The notes: generated by a model from the sequence alone, not told the origin. DNA of 6,198 nt from Actinomycetota bacterium (GCA_026392265.1 JAPLCL010000396.1:1-6198); one strand, 5' to 3'. Positions 1 to 5,482 are shown, counted from the first letter of the stretch. A program made the numbers and translations.

Positions 1-353
1 GGCGTCACGTCTTTGACACTGATGATCTCCAGACCGGCGGCCTGCAGCGAACGGACCGCGGTCTCGCGACCCGAGCCCGGCCCGCGAACGAAGACCTCGA
101 CCTTCTGGAGGCCGTGCTCCATGCCCTTCTTGGCACAGGACTCGGCCGTGACCTGGGCGGCGAAGGGCGTGCTCTTGCGCGAGCCCTTGAAACCGACCGA
201 CCCGGCGCTCTCCCAGGCGATGACGTTGCCTTCCTTGTCGGTAAGCGTCACCTGCGTGTTGTTGAACGACGTCTTGATGTGCGCCTGGCCAACGGCGATG
301 TTCTTGCGGACCCTGCGGCGCTGACGCCCTTTGGCTCTTTGAGGCTTAGCCAC
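1..353 (-). CDS. rpsK: 30S ribosomal protein S11 (3' end cut off by window)
   Basis: S11 sits on the platform of the small ribosomal subunit and contacts 16S rRNA near the E site and mRNA exit. I read 117 codons from a GTG start at 353-351. The protein begins MAKPQRAKGRQ, continues through the family blocks HIKTSFNNTQV, GNVIAWESAG and GFKGSRKSTPFAAQ, then GPGSGRETAVRSL and QAAGLEI, and stops at KDVT where the window ends. The roughly 12 C-terminal residues (normally the PxPHNGxRPPKRR tail) lie beyond the edge. The GTG start is supported by the S11 N-terminal motif and by a GGAGGAG ribosome binding site 9 bases upstream. It lies 30 bases after rpsM, as in the alpha operon. The basic N-terminus matches S11 from high-GC Gram-positive bacteria. 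Identification is secure; only the C-terminus is unseen. Confidence 0.97.
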   Translation of the reverse strand, partial: MAKPQRAKGRQRRRVRKNIAVGQAHIKTSFNNTQVTLTDKEGNVIAWESAGSVGFKGSRKSTPFAAQVTAESCAKKGMEHGLQKVEVFVRGPGSGRETAVRSLQAAGLEIISVKDVT

Positions 354-362
354 TCTGCTCTA

Positions 363-369
363 CTCCTCC
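363..369 (-). promoter_or_regulatory. Strong ribosome binding site for rpsK
   Basis: On the minus strand this reads GGAGGAG, a near-perfect Shine-Dalgarno sequence, 9 bases before the GTG at 353. It fixes the non-ATG start of rpsK and lies wholly in the rpsM-rpsK gap. Confidence 0.85.
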
Positions 370-383
370 GGCTGCTCTCGCGG

Positions 384-755
384 TCACTTCTTGCGCTTGC
401 CGCTGATCGTCCTCTTGGGACCCTTGCGCCCACGGGCATTGGTACGGGTGCGCTGCCCGTTCACCGGCATGCCACGACGGTGGCGGATGCCTTTGTAGCA
501 GCCGATGTCCATGAGTCGCTTGATGTTCTGCGAGCGCTCGCGCCGCAGGTCGCCCTCGACCGTGACTTCACGGTCGATGGCATCGCGCAGGCGCACGATC
601 TCTTCTTCGGTCAAGTCGCGGACCTTGGTGTCCGGGTCGATACCCACAATGCCCAAGACCTTATTGGACATGGAACGACCGATGCCGTAGATGTATGTGA
701 GCCCGATCTCGACCCGCTTCTGCGGCGGGATGTTGACGCCTGCGATACGTGCCAT
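384..755 (-). CDS. rpsM: 30S ribosomal protein S13
   Basis: S13 is in the head of the small subunit, forms the B1 intersubunit bridges and contacts the P-site tRNA through its basic tail. The 123-residue product is normal length. It starts MARIAGVNIPPQKRVEIGLT, followed by the helix-turn-helix-like core YIYGIGRSMSNKVL, the DLTEEEIVRLRD helix, and the signature IGCYKGIRHRRGMPVNGQRT. It ends with a Lys/Arg-rich tail, TISGKRKK. The ATG start at 755 is preceded by AGGGG (765-769), 9 bases upstream, which overlaps the end of rpmJ, so translation of the two is probably linked. rpmJ is 6 bases upstream and rpsK 30 bases downstream. No key block is missing. Confidence 0.98.
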   Translation of the reverse strand: MARIAGVNIPPQKRVEIGLTYIYGIGRSMSNKVLGIVGIDPDTKVRDLTEEEIVRLRDAIDREVTVEGDLRRERSQNIKRLMDIGCYKGIRHRRGMPVNGQRTRTNARGRKGPKRTISGKRKK

Positions 756-761
756 ACGGAC

Positions 762-875
762 TTACCCCTGCCTCTGACGATGCCGCGGGTTGGCGCAGAT
801 CACCTGTACCGTGCCGTGACGGCGGATGACCTTGCACTTCTCGCACATCGGCTTGACTGATGCTCTTACCTTCAT
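762..875 (-). CDS. rpmJ: 50S ribosomal protein L36, zinc-binding form
   Basis: This is a small gene of 37 codons plus stop. The product begins MKVRASVKPMCEKCKVIRRH and ends NPRHRQRQG, the full length of L36. L36 is the smallest large-subunit protein and stabilises 23S rRNA near the GTPase-associated region. The zinc-ribbon ligands are all present as Cys11, Cys14, Cys27 and His32, so this is the zinc-containing type and not the zinc-free paralogue used under zinc limitation. The ATG at 875 has GAGGA (882-886) 6 bases upstream. Its place between infA and rpsM is canonical. The TAA stop at 762-764 is 6 bases before rpsM. Confidence 0.97.
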   Translation of the reverse strand: MKVRASVKPMCEKCKVIRRHGTVQVICANPRHRQRQG

Positions 876-944
876 CGGTGATCCTCACTCGAGCGCGCGG
901 CTAGCCTACGGCCCCGCACACCGCCTCCGGGCGACCTGCGGCCG
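876..944 (-). other. infA-rpmJ intergenic spacer with no clear signal
   Basis: This is 69 bases of GC-rich sequence. Apart from the rpmJ ribosome binding site (882-886) I see no promoter boxes, no hairpin with a T-run and no open frame that fits a known protein. It is the second-largest gap in the window. Confidence 0.6.
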
Positions 945-1166
945 CTACTTGAACCGGTACGTGATCCTGCCTCTGCTGAGGTCGTAGGGTGAAAGCTCCA
1001 CCTTGACCCTGTCGCCGGGCAGGATGCGGATGTAGTTCATGCGCATCTTGCCGGAGATATGGGCGAGCACTTCGTGGTTGTTATCGAGGTGCACCCGGAA
1101 CATCGTGTTGGGCAGAGCCTCGACCACTTCGCCTTCTATCTCAATGGCTTCTTCTTTGTTCGCCAT
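945..1166 (-). CDS. infA: Translation initiation factor IF-1
   Basis: IF-1 binds the A site of the 30S subunit during initiation and supports IF-2 and IF-3. The 73-residue product has the single OB-fold typical of the family (about 72 residues). It begins MANKEEAIEIEGEVVEALPN, followed by MFRVHLDNNHEVLAHISGKM, the RMNYIRILPGDRV block, and the ending VELSPYDLSRGRITYRFK. The ATG at 1166 is chosen because MANKEE is the conserved IF-1 start. The frame is open 14 codons further upstream (to a start at 1208), but those codons run through the likely promoter and do not resemble IF-1. An AGGGAG sits only 1 base before the ATG, too close to work well; a weak GAG lies 8 bases upstream, so initiation signals are unusually poor for such a gene. 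It is probably transcribed from its own promoter as well as by readthrough from map. Confidence 0.97.
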   Translation of the reverse strand: MANKEEAIEIEGEVVEALPNTMFRVHLDNNHEVLAHISGKMRMNYIRILPGDRVKVELSPYDLSRGRITYRFK

Positions 1167-1198
1167 ACTCCCTACTCGTCGACAGACAGCGGCCTGAC

Positions 1199-1226
1199 AT
1201 ACTACCACATACGGCGTGCCTCACAA
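1199..1226 (-). promoter_or_regulatory. Putative sigma70-type promoter for infA-rpmJ-rpsM-rpsK
   Basis: Reading the minus strand, TTGTGA (1221-1226, four of six matches to TTGACA) is followed after 16 bases by TAGTAT (1199-1204, four of six matches to TATAAT, including the important first, second, fifth and sixth bases). The predicted start of transcription near 1192 leaves a leader of about 26 bases before infA. The placement, in the largest gap of the window and directly before infA, fits an internal promoter of the ribosomal-protein cluster. Both boxes are imperfect, so the call rests on context as much as on sequence. Confidence 0.5.
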
Positions 1227-1254
1227 AACAAGCCATCTGCGCCGGCGCAGCGGC
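1222..1254 (-). terminator. Possible intrinsic terminator or attenuator after map
   Basis: The plus strand at 1237-1250 is a perfect 14-base palindrome (CTGCGCCGGCGCAG). It is extended on each side by GCC (1232-1234) and GGC (1252-1254) with a small internal mismatch. On the minus strand this GC-rich hairpin is followed at once by TTGTTTT. This is the layout of a rho-independent terminator, placed 27 bases after the map stop. The T-run is interrupted by G and shares bases with the -35 box of the infA promoter. A second small stem, GGCC-GATG-GGCC at 1252-1263, overlaps the outer arm and could compete with it. Partial termination is the most that can be inferred. Confidence 0.4.
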
Positions 1255-1280
1255 CGATGGGCCGCGCCTTCCGAGCCGCG

Positions 1281-2054
1281 CTACCCTTCCGCGGCGCCCC
1301 TTTCCGAACCGCGGCGCGTGAGCACCCGTGGCGCCTTCTTGCCCACGGCCACTGTGTGCTCGAAATGCGCCGACAGCGAACCGTCCACGGTGGAGATGCT
1401 CCAGCCGTCGTCGGCGACAAACACTTCGTGACCGCCGGCGTTGACCATCGGCTCGATGGCGAACACCATGCCCTCTTCAAGCCGCGGCCCGCGACCGGGA
1501 TCGCCGTAGTTCGGAATCTGCGGATCCTCGTGCATCTCTTTGCCCACACCGTGCCCGACCAGTGATCGCACCACGCTGAACCCGGCGGCCTCGACCACCT
1601 CCTGCACGGCGTGCGACACGTCGCCCAGACGCCGGCCCTCGCGGCACTCCGCCAGGGCGGCCTCGAGCGACTCCGCCGTCACATCGAGAAGGCGCAGAGC
1701 CTCAGCGTCGACGGCGCCCATGGCCAGCGTGATGGCAGAATCGGCCACATAGCCGCCGAGCGTCACGCCGGCGTCGATGCTGAGCACGTCGCCTTCCGCC
1801 ACCCGGTAGGCTCCCGGGATACCATGCACCACCATGTCGTTCGGCGACGCGCAGATCGACGCCGGGAACCCCCGGTAGCCGAGAAACGTCGGCAGCCCGC
1901 CGCGCGCCCTGATCAGCCGCTCCGCCAAGCCGTCCAGCTCGGCGGTCGTCACGCCCGGGCGCGCCTCCGCGGCCAACATGTCAAGACAATCCGCGAGGAT
2001 GCTGCCCGCTGCGTCGATCTTCTCGACCTCGGCTGCCGACTTGCGCACGATCAC
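1281..2054 (-). CDS. map: Methionine aminopeptidase, type I
   Basis: This cytosolic metalloprotease removes the initiator methionine from new proteins when the second residue is small. The 257-residue protein has the pita-bread fold of type I enzymes without an N-terminal zinc-finger extension. The substrate-binding His77 is in the NDMVVHGIPG block. All five metal ligands are present: Asp94 (SIDAG), Asp105 (VADSA), His168 (GHGVGKEMHEDP), Glu201 (FAIEPM) and Glu232 (HFEHT). His175 is the second active-site histidine. The start is GTG at 2054, with AGGTGA 10 bases upstream (2065-2070) inside the end of adk; the gap to adk is 6 bases, so translation is likely coupled. The tail after residue 240 is Arg/Gly/Glu-rich (RRGSERGAAEG) and is encoded by short GC-rich repeats. 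It is placed after adk, as in many Gram-positive clusters. Confidence 0.97.
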   Translation of the reverse strand: MIVRKSAAEVEKIDAAGSILADCLDMLAAEARPGVTTAELDGLAERLIRARGGLPTFLGYRGFPASICASPNDMVVHGIPGAYRVAEGDVLSIDAGVTLGGYVADSAITLAMGAVDAEALRLLDVTAESLEAALAECREGRRLGDVSHAVQEVVEAAGFSVVRSLVGHGVGKEMHEDPQIPNYGDPGRGPRLEEGMVFAIEPMVNAGGHEVFVADDGWSISTVDGSLSAHFEHTVAVGKKAPRVLTRRGSERGAAEG

Positions 2055-2060
2055 GCCGTG

Positions 2061-2726
2061 TCAGTCACCTTCGAGGAGCTGCTCGACGAGCGCATACACC
2101 TCATCCGGCATCTTGCCGCCGCCGTACACAGTCCTGAGCACGTCGTGGCCCTCGTAGTAGCCGACGAGCGGCTCGGTCTGCGCGCGGTACACCTCGAGGC
2201 GGTTGCGCACCGTCGCCTCGTTGTCGTCGCTGCGCTGATAGAGCTCGGCGCCGCAGACGTCACAGGCATCTTCGTTCTGCGGCGGGTCGAACACCACGTG
2301 GTAGCCCTTTCCGCACCCTGCGCACATACGCCGCCCCGCGAGGCGCTCAACGAGCTCATCCTCGGGCACGTCGATGAGGATGACGTGGGTCACCGGGCGG
2401 CCGTCTTCGGCCAGCATCGCGTCCAGGCTCTCGGCCTGCTCCATGGTACGTGGAAAGCCGTCGAGCAGGAAACCCTTCTGAGCGTCTGCCTGCGCGAGGC
2501 GATCGCGGACCACGCCGATCACGACCTCGTCGGGGACAAGCGCGCCGGCCTGCATGACCTTCTGCGCGGCGAGACCCATCTCGGTGCCTTCGGCGACCGC
2601 GGCACGGAGCATCTCGCCGGTGGAGATGTGGGGCAGCGTATAGCCGGCGGCGATGCGCTCGGCCTGCGTGCCCTTGCCGGCGCCGGGAGCACCGAGGAGG
2701 ATCACGTTACGTTGAGTCTCGTTCAT
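2061..2726 (-). CDS. adk: Adenylate kinase, long form with zinc LID
   Basis: This enzyme catalyses ATP + AMP = 2 ADP and keeps adenine nucleotides in balance in the cytosol. The 221-residue protein has the P-loop GAPGAGKGT at 12-20, the AMP-binding segment ISTGEMLRAAV near 34-44, the LLDGFPRT block at 87-94, and an extended LID at about 130-168. The LID holds four cysteines (135, 138, 155 and 158) in two CxxC pairs, the structural zinc site typical of Gram-positive enzymes. RSDDNEATVRNRL follows the LID and supplies the conserved arginines. The ATG at 2726 has AAGGGG 7 bases upstream. The same frame stays open far into secY, but the P-loop position and the ribosome binding site fix the start here. 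The gap to secY is 11 bases. Presence of the long zinc LID argues against the short 181-residue mycobacterial type. Confidence 0.98.
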   Translation of the reverse strand: MNETQRNVILLGAPGAGKGTQAERIAAGYTLPHISTGEMLRAAVAEGTEMGLAAQKVMQAGALVPDEVVIGVVRDRLAQADAQKGFLLDGFPRTMEQAESLDAMLAEDGRPVTHVILIDVPEDELVERLAGRRMCAGCGKGYHVVFDPPQNEDACDVCGAELYQRSDDNEATVRNRLEVYRAQTEPLVGYYEGHDVLRTVYGGGKMPDEVYALVEQLLEGD

Positions 2727-2733
2727 CGTCGCA

Positions 2734-2739
2734 CCCCTT
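2734..2739 (-). promoter_or_regulatory. Ribosome binding site for adk
   Basis: The minus strand reads AAGGGG, 7 bases before the ATG at 2726. It overlaps the TAA stop of secY, so ribosomes finishing SecY are well placed to start Adk. It decides the adk start inside a much longer open frame. Confidence 0.75.
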
Positions 2740-3922
2740 ACTTTAGGAAGCCTTCGTAGTGACGCATGAGCAGCTGCGCTTCCATCTGCCGCATCGTGTC
2801 GAGCGCGACGCCCACGACGATCAACAGCGACGTGCCGCCGAAATAGAACGGCACGTTGAGCGTGCGCGACATGAGCCACGGCAGCACGGCCAGGGCGGCC
2901 AGGAACAGGGCACCGGGGAGCGTGAGCCTCGTGAGGATGCGGTCGAGGTACTCGGCCGTGGGCCGCCCCGGCCGCACGCCCGGCACGAAGCCGCCGTACT
3001 TCTTGAGGTTGTCGGCCTGGTCGATGGGGTTGAACGTCACCGCCGTGTAGAAGTAGGTGAAGATGATGATCAAGATGGCTTCGAGGATGATGAAGAGGAA
3101 GGTGCTCGGCCCCAGCGTGCGGTTGAACCAGCCGGCGATACCTCCGTTGCCCAGGAACTGCGTGAACGTGGGGAGGATCATCATCACCGACGAGGCGAAG
3201 ATGACAGGGATGACGCCGGCCATATTGACCTTGAGCGGGATGAAGGTGCTGGTGCCGCCCATCATGCGGCGCCCGACCACGCGCTTCGCGTACTGCACCG
3301 GCACGCGCCGCTCGCCGGTCGTGATCCAGATGACGCCCACGACCACCGCCAGAGCGATGACCACGAACAGCACGATCGTGACGAGGTTCATGGTGACCAG
3401 TTTGGCGGCGCCCGACGGGATGCGCGAGACGATGCTGATGAAGATGATGATCGACATGCCGTTGCCGATGCCGCGCGCCGTGATGAGCTCGCCGAGCCAC
3501 ATCACGAACACCGCGCCGGCGACGAGGGCGGAGACGATCAGGGCGCCGCGCCACACGTTGAGGTCGGGCAGCGCGTTCTGGCTCCTGAACAGCGCCAGAT
3601 AGCCCATCGCCTGCACGAACGAGAGGCCGACGGTGAGCCAGCGCGTGTATTTGGTGATCTCCTTCTGGCCCTGCTCGCCTTCTTTGGCGAGCTCCTCGAG
3701 CTTGGGGATGACCACCGTGAGCAGCTGCATGATGATCGACGCCGTGATGTACGGCATGATGCCGAGCGCGAACAGGGCGACGCGCGCCAGCGCTCCGCCG
3801 GGGGTGGGCACGTGCGCGCCAAAGCGATAGATGGCGATCATCGCCGCCGTGAAGAGGAGCTTCGTGCGAAGGTCCGGGATCTTCCAGGCGTTGACGAGCG
3901 ACTGCCAGAGCTTGTTGTTCAC
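2738..3922 (-). CDS. secY: Protein translocase subunit SecY, lacking the plug segment
   Basis: SecY is the central pore subunit of the SecYEG channel, which exports or inserts proteins at the cytoplasmic membrane. The 394-residue protein is recognised by FALGIMPYITASIIMQLL (TM2b), KEGEQGQKEITKYTRW, the TM4/5 loop ITARGIGNGMSIIIF, the cytosolic loop RRVPVQYAKRVVGRRM, NPIDQADNLKKYGGFVPGVR, and the C-terminal YFGGTSLLIVVGVALDTM with RHYEGFLK at the end. The start is GTG at 3922, with a G-rich GGGGGGA site about 9 bases upstream. The gene is shorter than the usual 420-440 residues. After TM1 (VPTPGG, residues 38-43) the sequence goes straight to ALARVALFALG. About 26 residues that normally follow PG and end in the FSGGAL motif, including the plug helix TM2a, are absent. 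The join is in frame, and the other transmembrane segments look present. Identity is certain; whether the deletion is real is not. Confidence 0.95.
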   Translation of the reverse strand: MNNKLWQSLVNAWKIPDLRTKLLFTAAMIAIYRFGAHVPTPGGALARVALFALGIMPYITASIIMQLLTVVIPKLEELAKEGEQGQKEITKYTRWLTVGLSFVQAMGYLALFRSQNALPDLNVWRGALIVSALVAGAVFVMWLGELITARGIGNGMSIIIFISIVSRIPSGAAKLVTMNLVTIVLFVVIALAVVVGVIWITTGERRVPVQYAKRVVGRRMMGGTSTFIPLKVNMAGVIPVIFASSVMMILPTFTQFLGNGGIAGWFNRTLGPSTFLFIILEAILIIIFTYFYTAVTFNPIDQADNLKKYGGFVPGVRPGRPTAEYLDRILTRLTLPGALFLAALAVLPWLMSRTLNVPFYFGGTSLLIVVGVALDTMRQMEAQLLMRHYEGFLK

Positions 3923-3931
3923 AGCCGCGAT

Positions 3932-3937
3932 CCCCCC
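3932..3937 (-). promoter_or_regulatory. G-rich ribosome binding site for secY
   Basis: The minus strand has a run of six G followed by A-T, ending 9 bases before the GTG at 3922, within the 22-base rplO-secY gap. It is not a perfect Shine-Dalgarno sequence, but it is the only candidate and it supports the GTG start. Confidence 0.55.
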
Positions 3938-3944
3938 ACGCCGG

Positions 3945-4421
3945 TCAGAGGAGCTCGGCTTTGCCGCCGGCCGCCTCGATCTTGTCTACGGCGCTGCGCG
4001 AGTACATCGCCATGCGCACGTTGAGGACCTTGTCGAGATCGCCGCCACCGAGGATCTTGATGGGCGTGCGCGTGTTCTTTACGATGCCCTTGGCCACCAG
4101 GGCCTCGGGCGTGACCTCGTCGCCGGCCGCAAACGCCTGCGAAAGGCGGCCGACGTTGACCGGCACCGCATACGTGCGGAACGGGCCTATGGGCATACTC
4201 TTTTTCATGTGCGGGCCGCGGAGCTTGCCGAGCCGCATGTAGAGCGGCATCTGCCCGCCCTCGTAGCCTGGGCGCACGCCACCGCCGGAGCGGGAGTTGT
4301 AGCCCTTGTGCCCCTTGCCGGCGGTCTTGCCCTGGCCGGTACCTTTGCCGCGGCCGAGGCGCTTGGTGTTCTTCGTGGAGCCCGGGTTGGGGCGCAGATC
4401 GTGGAGTCCTATTTCAGCCAT
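3945..4421 (-). CDS. rplO: 50S ribosomal protein L15
   Basis: L15 is a late assembly protein of the large subunit that binds several 23S rRNA domains through a long basic N-terminal extension. The 158-residue product begins MAEIGLHDLRPNPGSTKN and then has the glycine/lysine-rich signature LGRGKGTGQGKTAGKGHKG and SRSGGGVRPGYEGGQMPLY. The C-terminal globular part contains PIKILGGGDLDKVLNV and ends with VDKIEAAGGKAELL. The insertion KLRGPHMKKSMPIGPF after the glycine-rich part makes it somewhat longer than the E. coli protein, and I associate this style with Actinomycetota. The ATG at 4421 lies 1 base after the rpmD stop (TGACATG). There is no strong ribosome binding site, so it probably depends on coupled translation from rpmD. 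secY follows after 22 bases. Confidence 0.98.
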   Translation of the reverse strand: MAEIGLHDLRPNPGSTKNTKRLGRGKGTGQGKTAGKGHKGYNSRSGGGVRPGYEGGQMPLYMRLGKLRGPHMKKSMPIGPFRTYAVPVNVGRLSQAFAAGDEVTPEALVAKGIVKNTRTPIKILGGGDLDKVLNVRMAMYSRSAVDKIEAAGGKAELL

Positions 4422-4422
4422 G

Positions 4423-4617
4423 TCACGACTTCTTCTTTGACGGGCTTACCTCAAGGAGATACGCGACCTTGTTCACCATGCCGCGGATGACGGGCGTGTC
4501 CTCGTGCACCACGGTGTGACGGATACGCTTGAGTCCGAGCGCGCGGAGCGTGCCTCGATGGCTCGGAAGCCTTCCGATCGAACTCTTGACCTGCGTGATC
4601 TGCAAGTACGTCGTCAT
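4423..4617 (-). CDS. rpmD: 50S ribosomal protein L30
   Basis: L30 is a small large-subunit protein with a ferredoxin-like fold that contacts 23S rRNA. The 64-residue product has the expected opening YLQITQVKSSIGRLPSHRGT, the LRALGLKRIRHTVVHEDTP block, and IRGMVNKVAYLLEV, followed by a short Ser/Lys tail. Its ATG at 4617 overlaps the TGA of rpsE as ATGA, a standard termination-reinitiation arrangement. A GGAGG lies 10 bases upstream (4628-4632), inside the end of rpsE. It is complete and unremarkable. Confidence 0.98.
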   Translation of the reverse strand: MTTYLQITQVKSSIGRLPSHRGTLRALGLKRIRHTVVHEDTPVIRGMVNKVAYLLEVSPSKKKS

Positions 4618-5189
4618 GCTTCCTTGGCCTCCCCCGCGGGAGCCGCGGCGACGGTCTCGTCGACGGCGGCTTCGCGCTGGTCGAGGCCGAGCAGCTTGTT
4701 CACCGAGATGCCGCGCAGACGCGCCTGCCCCTCGGGCGTCTTGAGAGACTGCAGGCCGGCCACAGTCGCGCGCACCAGGTTGATGGGGTTGGTGGTCCCC
4801 AGCGACTTGGTGAGGATGTCGCGCACGCCGGCCAACTCGAGCACGGCGCGCACGCCCCCCGCGGCGATGACGCCGGTGCCGGGGGCGGCGGGCTTGAGCA
4901 GCACACGCGCAGCGCCGAAGCGCCCGGTCACCTGGTGGGTCGTGGTGGTGCCGTTGTAGCGCGGCACCAGGAACAGGTTCTTCTTCGCGTCCTCGATCGC
5001 CTTCTGGATCGCCAGCGGCACCTCGCGCGCCTTGCCGTAGCCGGCGCCCACGTGGCCGTTTTCGTCACCGACGACGACCAGGGCCGTGAAGGAGAACCGC
5101 CGGCCGCCCTTGACGACCTTGGCGACGCGGTTGATATCGACAACGCGCTCTTTGAGCTCGTTGCCTTCGCTGAATGATCCTCTAGCCAC
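4614..5189 (-). CDS. rpsE: 30S ribosomal protein S5
   Basis: S5 sits at the mRNA entry side of the small subunit and affects decoding accuracy and helicase activity. The 191-residue product has the N-terminal double-stranded RNA-binding domain (INRVAKVVKGGRRFSFTALV, then GHVGAGYGKAREVPLAIQKA) and the C-terminal domain (APGTGVIAAGGVRAVLELAG, then TKSLGTTNPINLVRATVAGL). After the family end near LLGL there is an added tail of about 20 residues rich in Ala and Glu (residues 170-191). The start is GTG at 5189, fixed by the position of MARGSFSEG before the conserved core. AAGGAG lies 11 bases upstream and a second AAGGA 4 bases upstream. It follows rplR and overlaps rpmD by 4 bases. Confidence 0.97.
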   Translation of the reverse strand: MARGSFSEGNELKERVVDINRVAKVVKGGRRFSFTALVVVGDENGHVGAGYGKAREVPLAIQKAIEDAKKNLFLVPRYNGTTTTHQVTGRFGAARVLLKPAAPGTGVIAAGGVRAVLELAGVRDILTKSLGTTNPINLVRATVAGLQSLKTPEGQARLRGISVNKLLGLDQREAAVDETVAAAPAGEAKEA

Positions 5190-5197
5190 GGGGTCCT

Positions 5198-5482
5198 TTA
5201 CTCCTTGTCAGAAAACCAGGCCATACCTTTGTCCTTGGCCCGCTGGGCGAGCAGTTCGCCGACCTTCTTGGCGACCTCGGACTTCTTGAGACCGGCGCCC
5301 TCGACCTCGACGGAGCGGGCGGCCACCAGCGTGGCGGCCGCCCCATCGTCGACGAGCTGGGCGTAGATCGCCTTGTTGGAGCGAAACACCGAGACGCGCG
5401 GACGCGCGGGAGTGCCCTCGAGGCGTCCCCGAATGCGCCGCTTGCGCCTGGCGCGGGCTTCTCTGATGCTGAGTGAGCTCAT
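5198..5482 (-). CDS. rplR: 50S ribosomal protein L18, truncated by frameshifting deletion
   Basis: L18 binds 5S rRNA and helps place it in the central protuberance of the large subunit. The frame gives 94 residues, against about 117-122 for the family. The N-terminal basic part (MSSLSIREARARRKRRIRGR), the core PRVSVFRSNKAIYAQLVDD, and the helix KKVGELLAQRAKDKG (to residue 86) are normal. After Gly86 the protein ends with the unrelated residues MAWFSDKE. The strongly conserved C-terminal block (VVFDRGGYLYHGRVKALAD and the following helix) is missing. In another frame, bases 5222-5208 read Gly-Leu-Val-Phe-TGA, which is how L18 proteins usually end. This shows that an internal piece of roughly 79 bases is gone and the frame has shifted. 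The ATG at 5482 lies 30 bases after rplF, with AGAGGA 11 bases upstream. Identity is certain; the product as written would probably be defective. Confidence 0.93.
   Translation of the reverse strand: MSSLSIREARARRKRRIRGRLEGTPARPRVSVFRSNKAIYAQLVDDGAAATLVAARSVEVEGAGLKKSEVAKKVGELLAQRAKDKGMAWFSDKE
5201..5206 (-). promoter_or_regulatory. Ribosome binding site for rpsE
   Basis: The minus strand reads AAGGAG, 11 bases before the GTG at 5189. It sits immediately after a TGA at 5208-5210 that ends the relic C-terminal frame of rplR. This is what an undamaged rplR-rpsE junction should look like, and it supports the view that the rplR stop now used (5198) is secondary. Confidence 0.6.

Noticed and set aside
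114..860. 248-codon plus-strand open frame opposite rpsK, rpsM and rpmJ
   Set aside because: Shadow frame of three certain ribosomal-protein genes; no motif of its own.
1167..1208. infA starting 14 codons earlier at 1208
   Set aside because: The additional residues do not match IF-1 and would overlap the predicted -10 box and transcription start.
1237..1250. Perfect 14-base palindrome as an operator or protein-binding site
   Set aside because: Position after map, extended arms and the following T-run fit an RNA hairpin better, and GC-only palindromes are frequent in such DNA.
1611..2759. 382-codon plus-strand open frame opposite map and adk
   Set aside because: Rich in Arg, Ala, His and Asp with no family motif; both genes on the other strand carry complete catalytic motifs.
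2061..3554. Adk as a 497-residue fusion reaching back through secY
   Set aside because: The frame is open upstream but the added part is His/Arg-rich antisense-like sequence in another frame of secY. The P-loop position and the AAGGGG site fix the ATG at 2726.
2759..4024. 421-codon plus-strand open frame opposite secY and rplO
   Set aside because: Its translation is dominated by Asp, Glu, His and Arg, as expected for the complement of a hydrophobic high-GC gene. It has no recognisable domain and lies wholly opposite well-supported secY and rplO.
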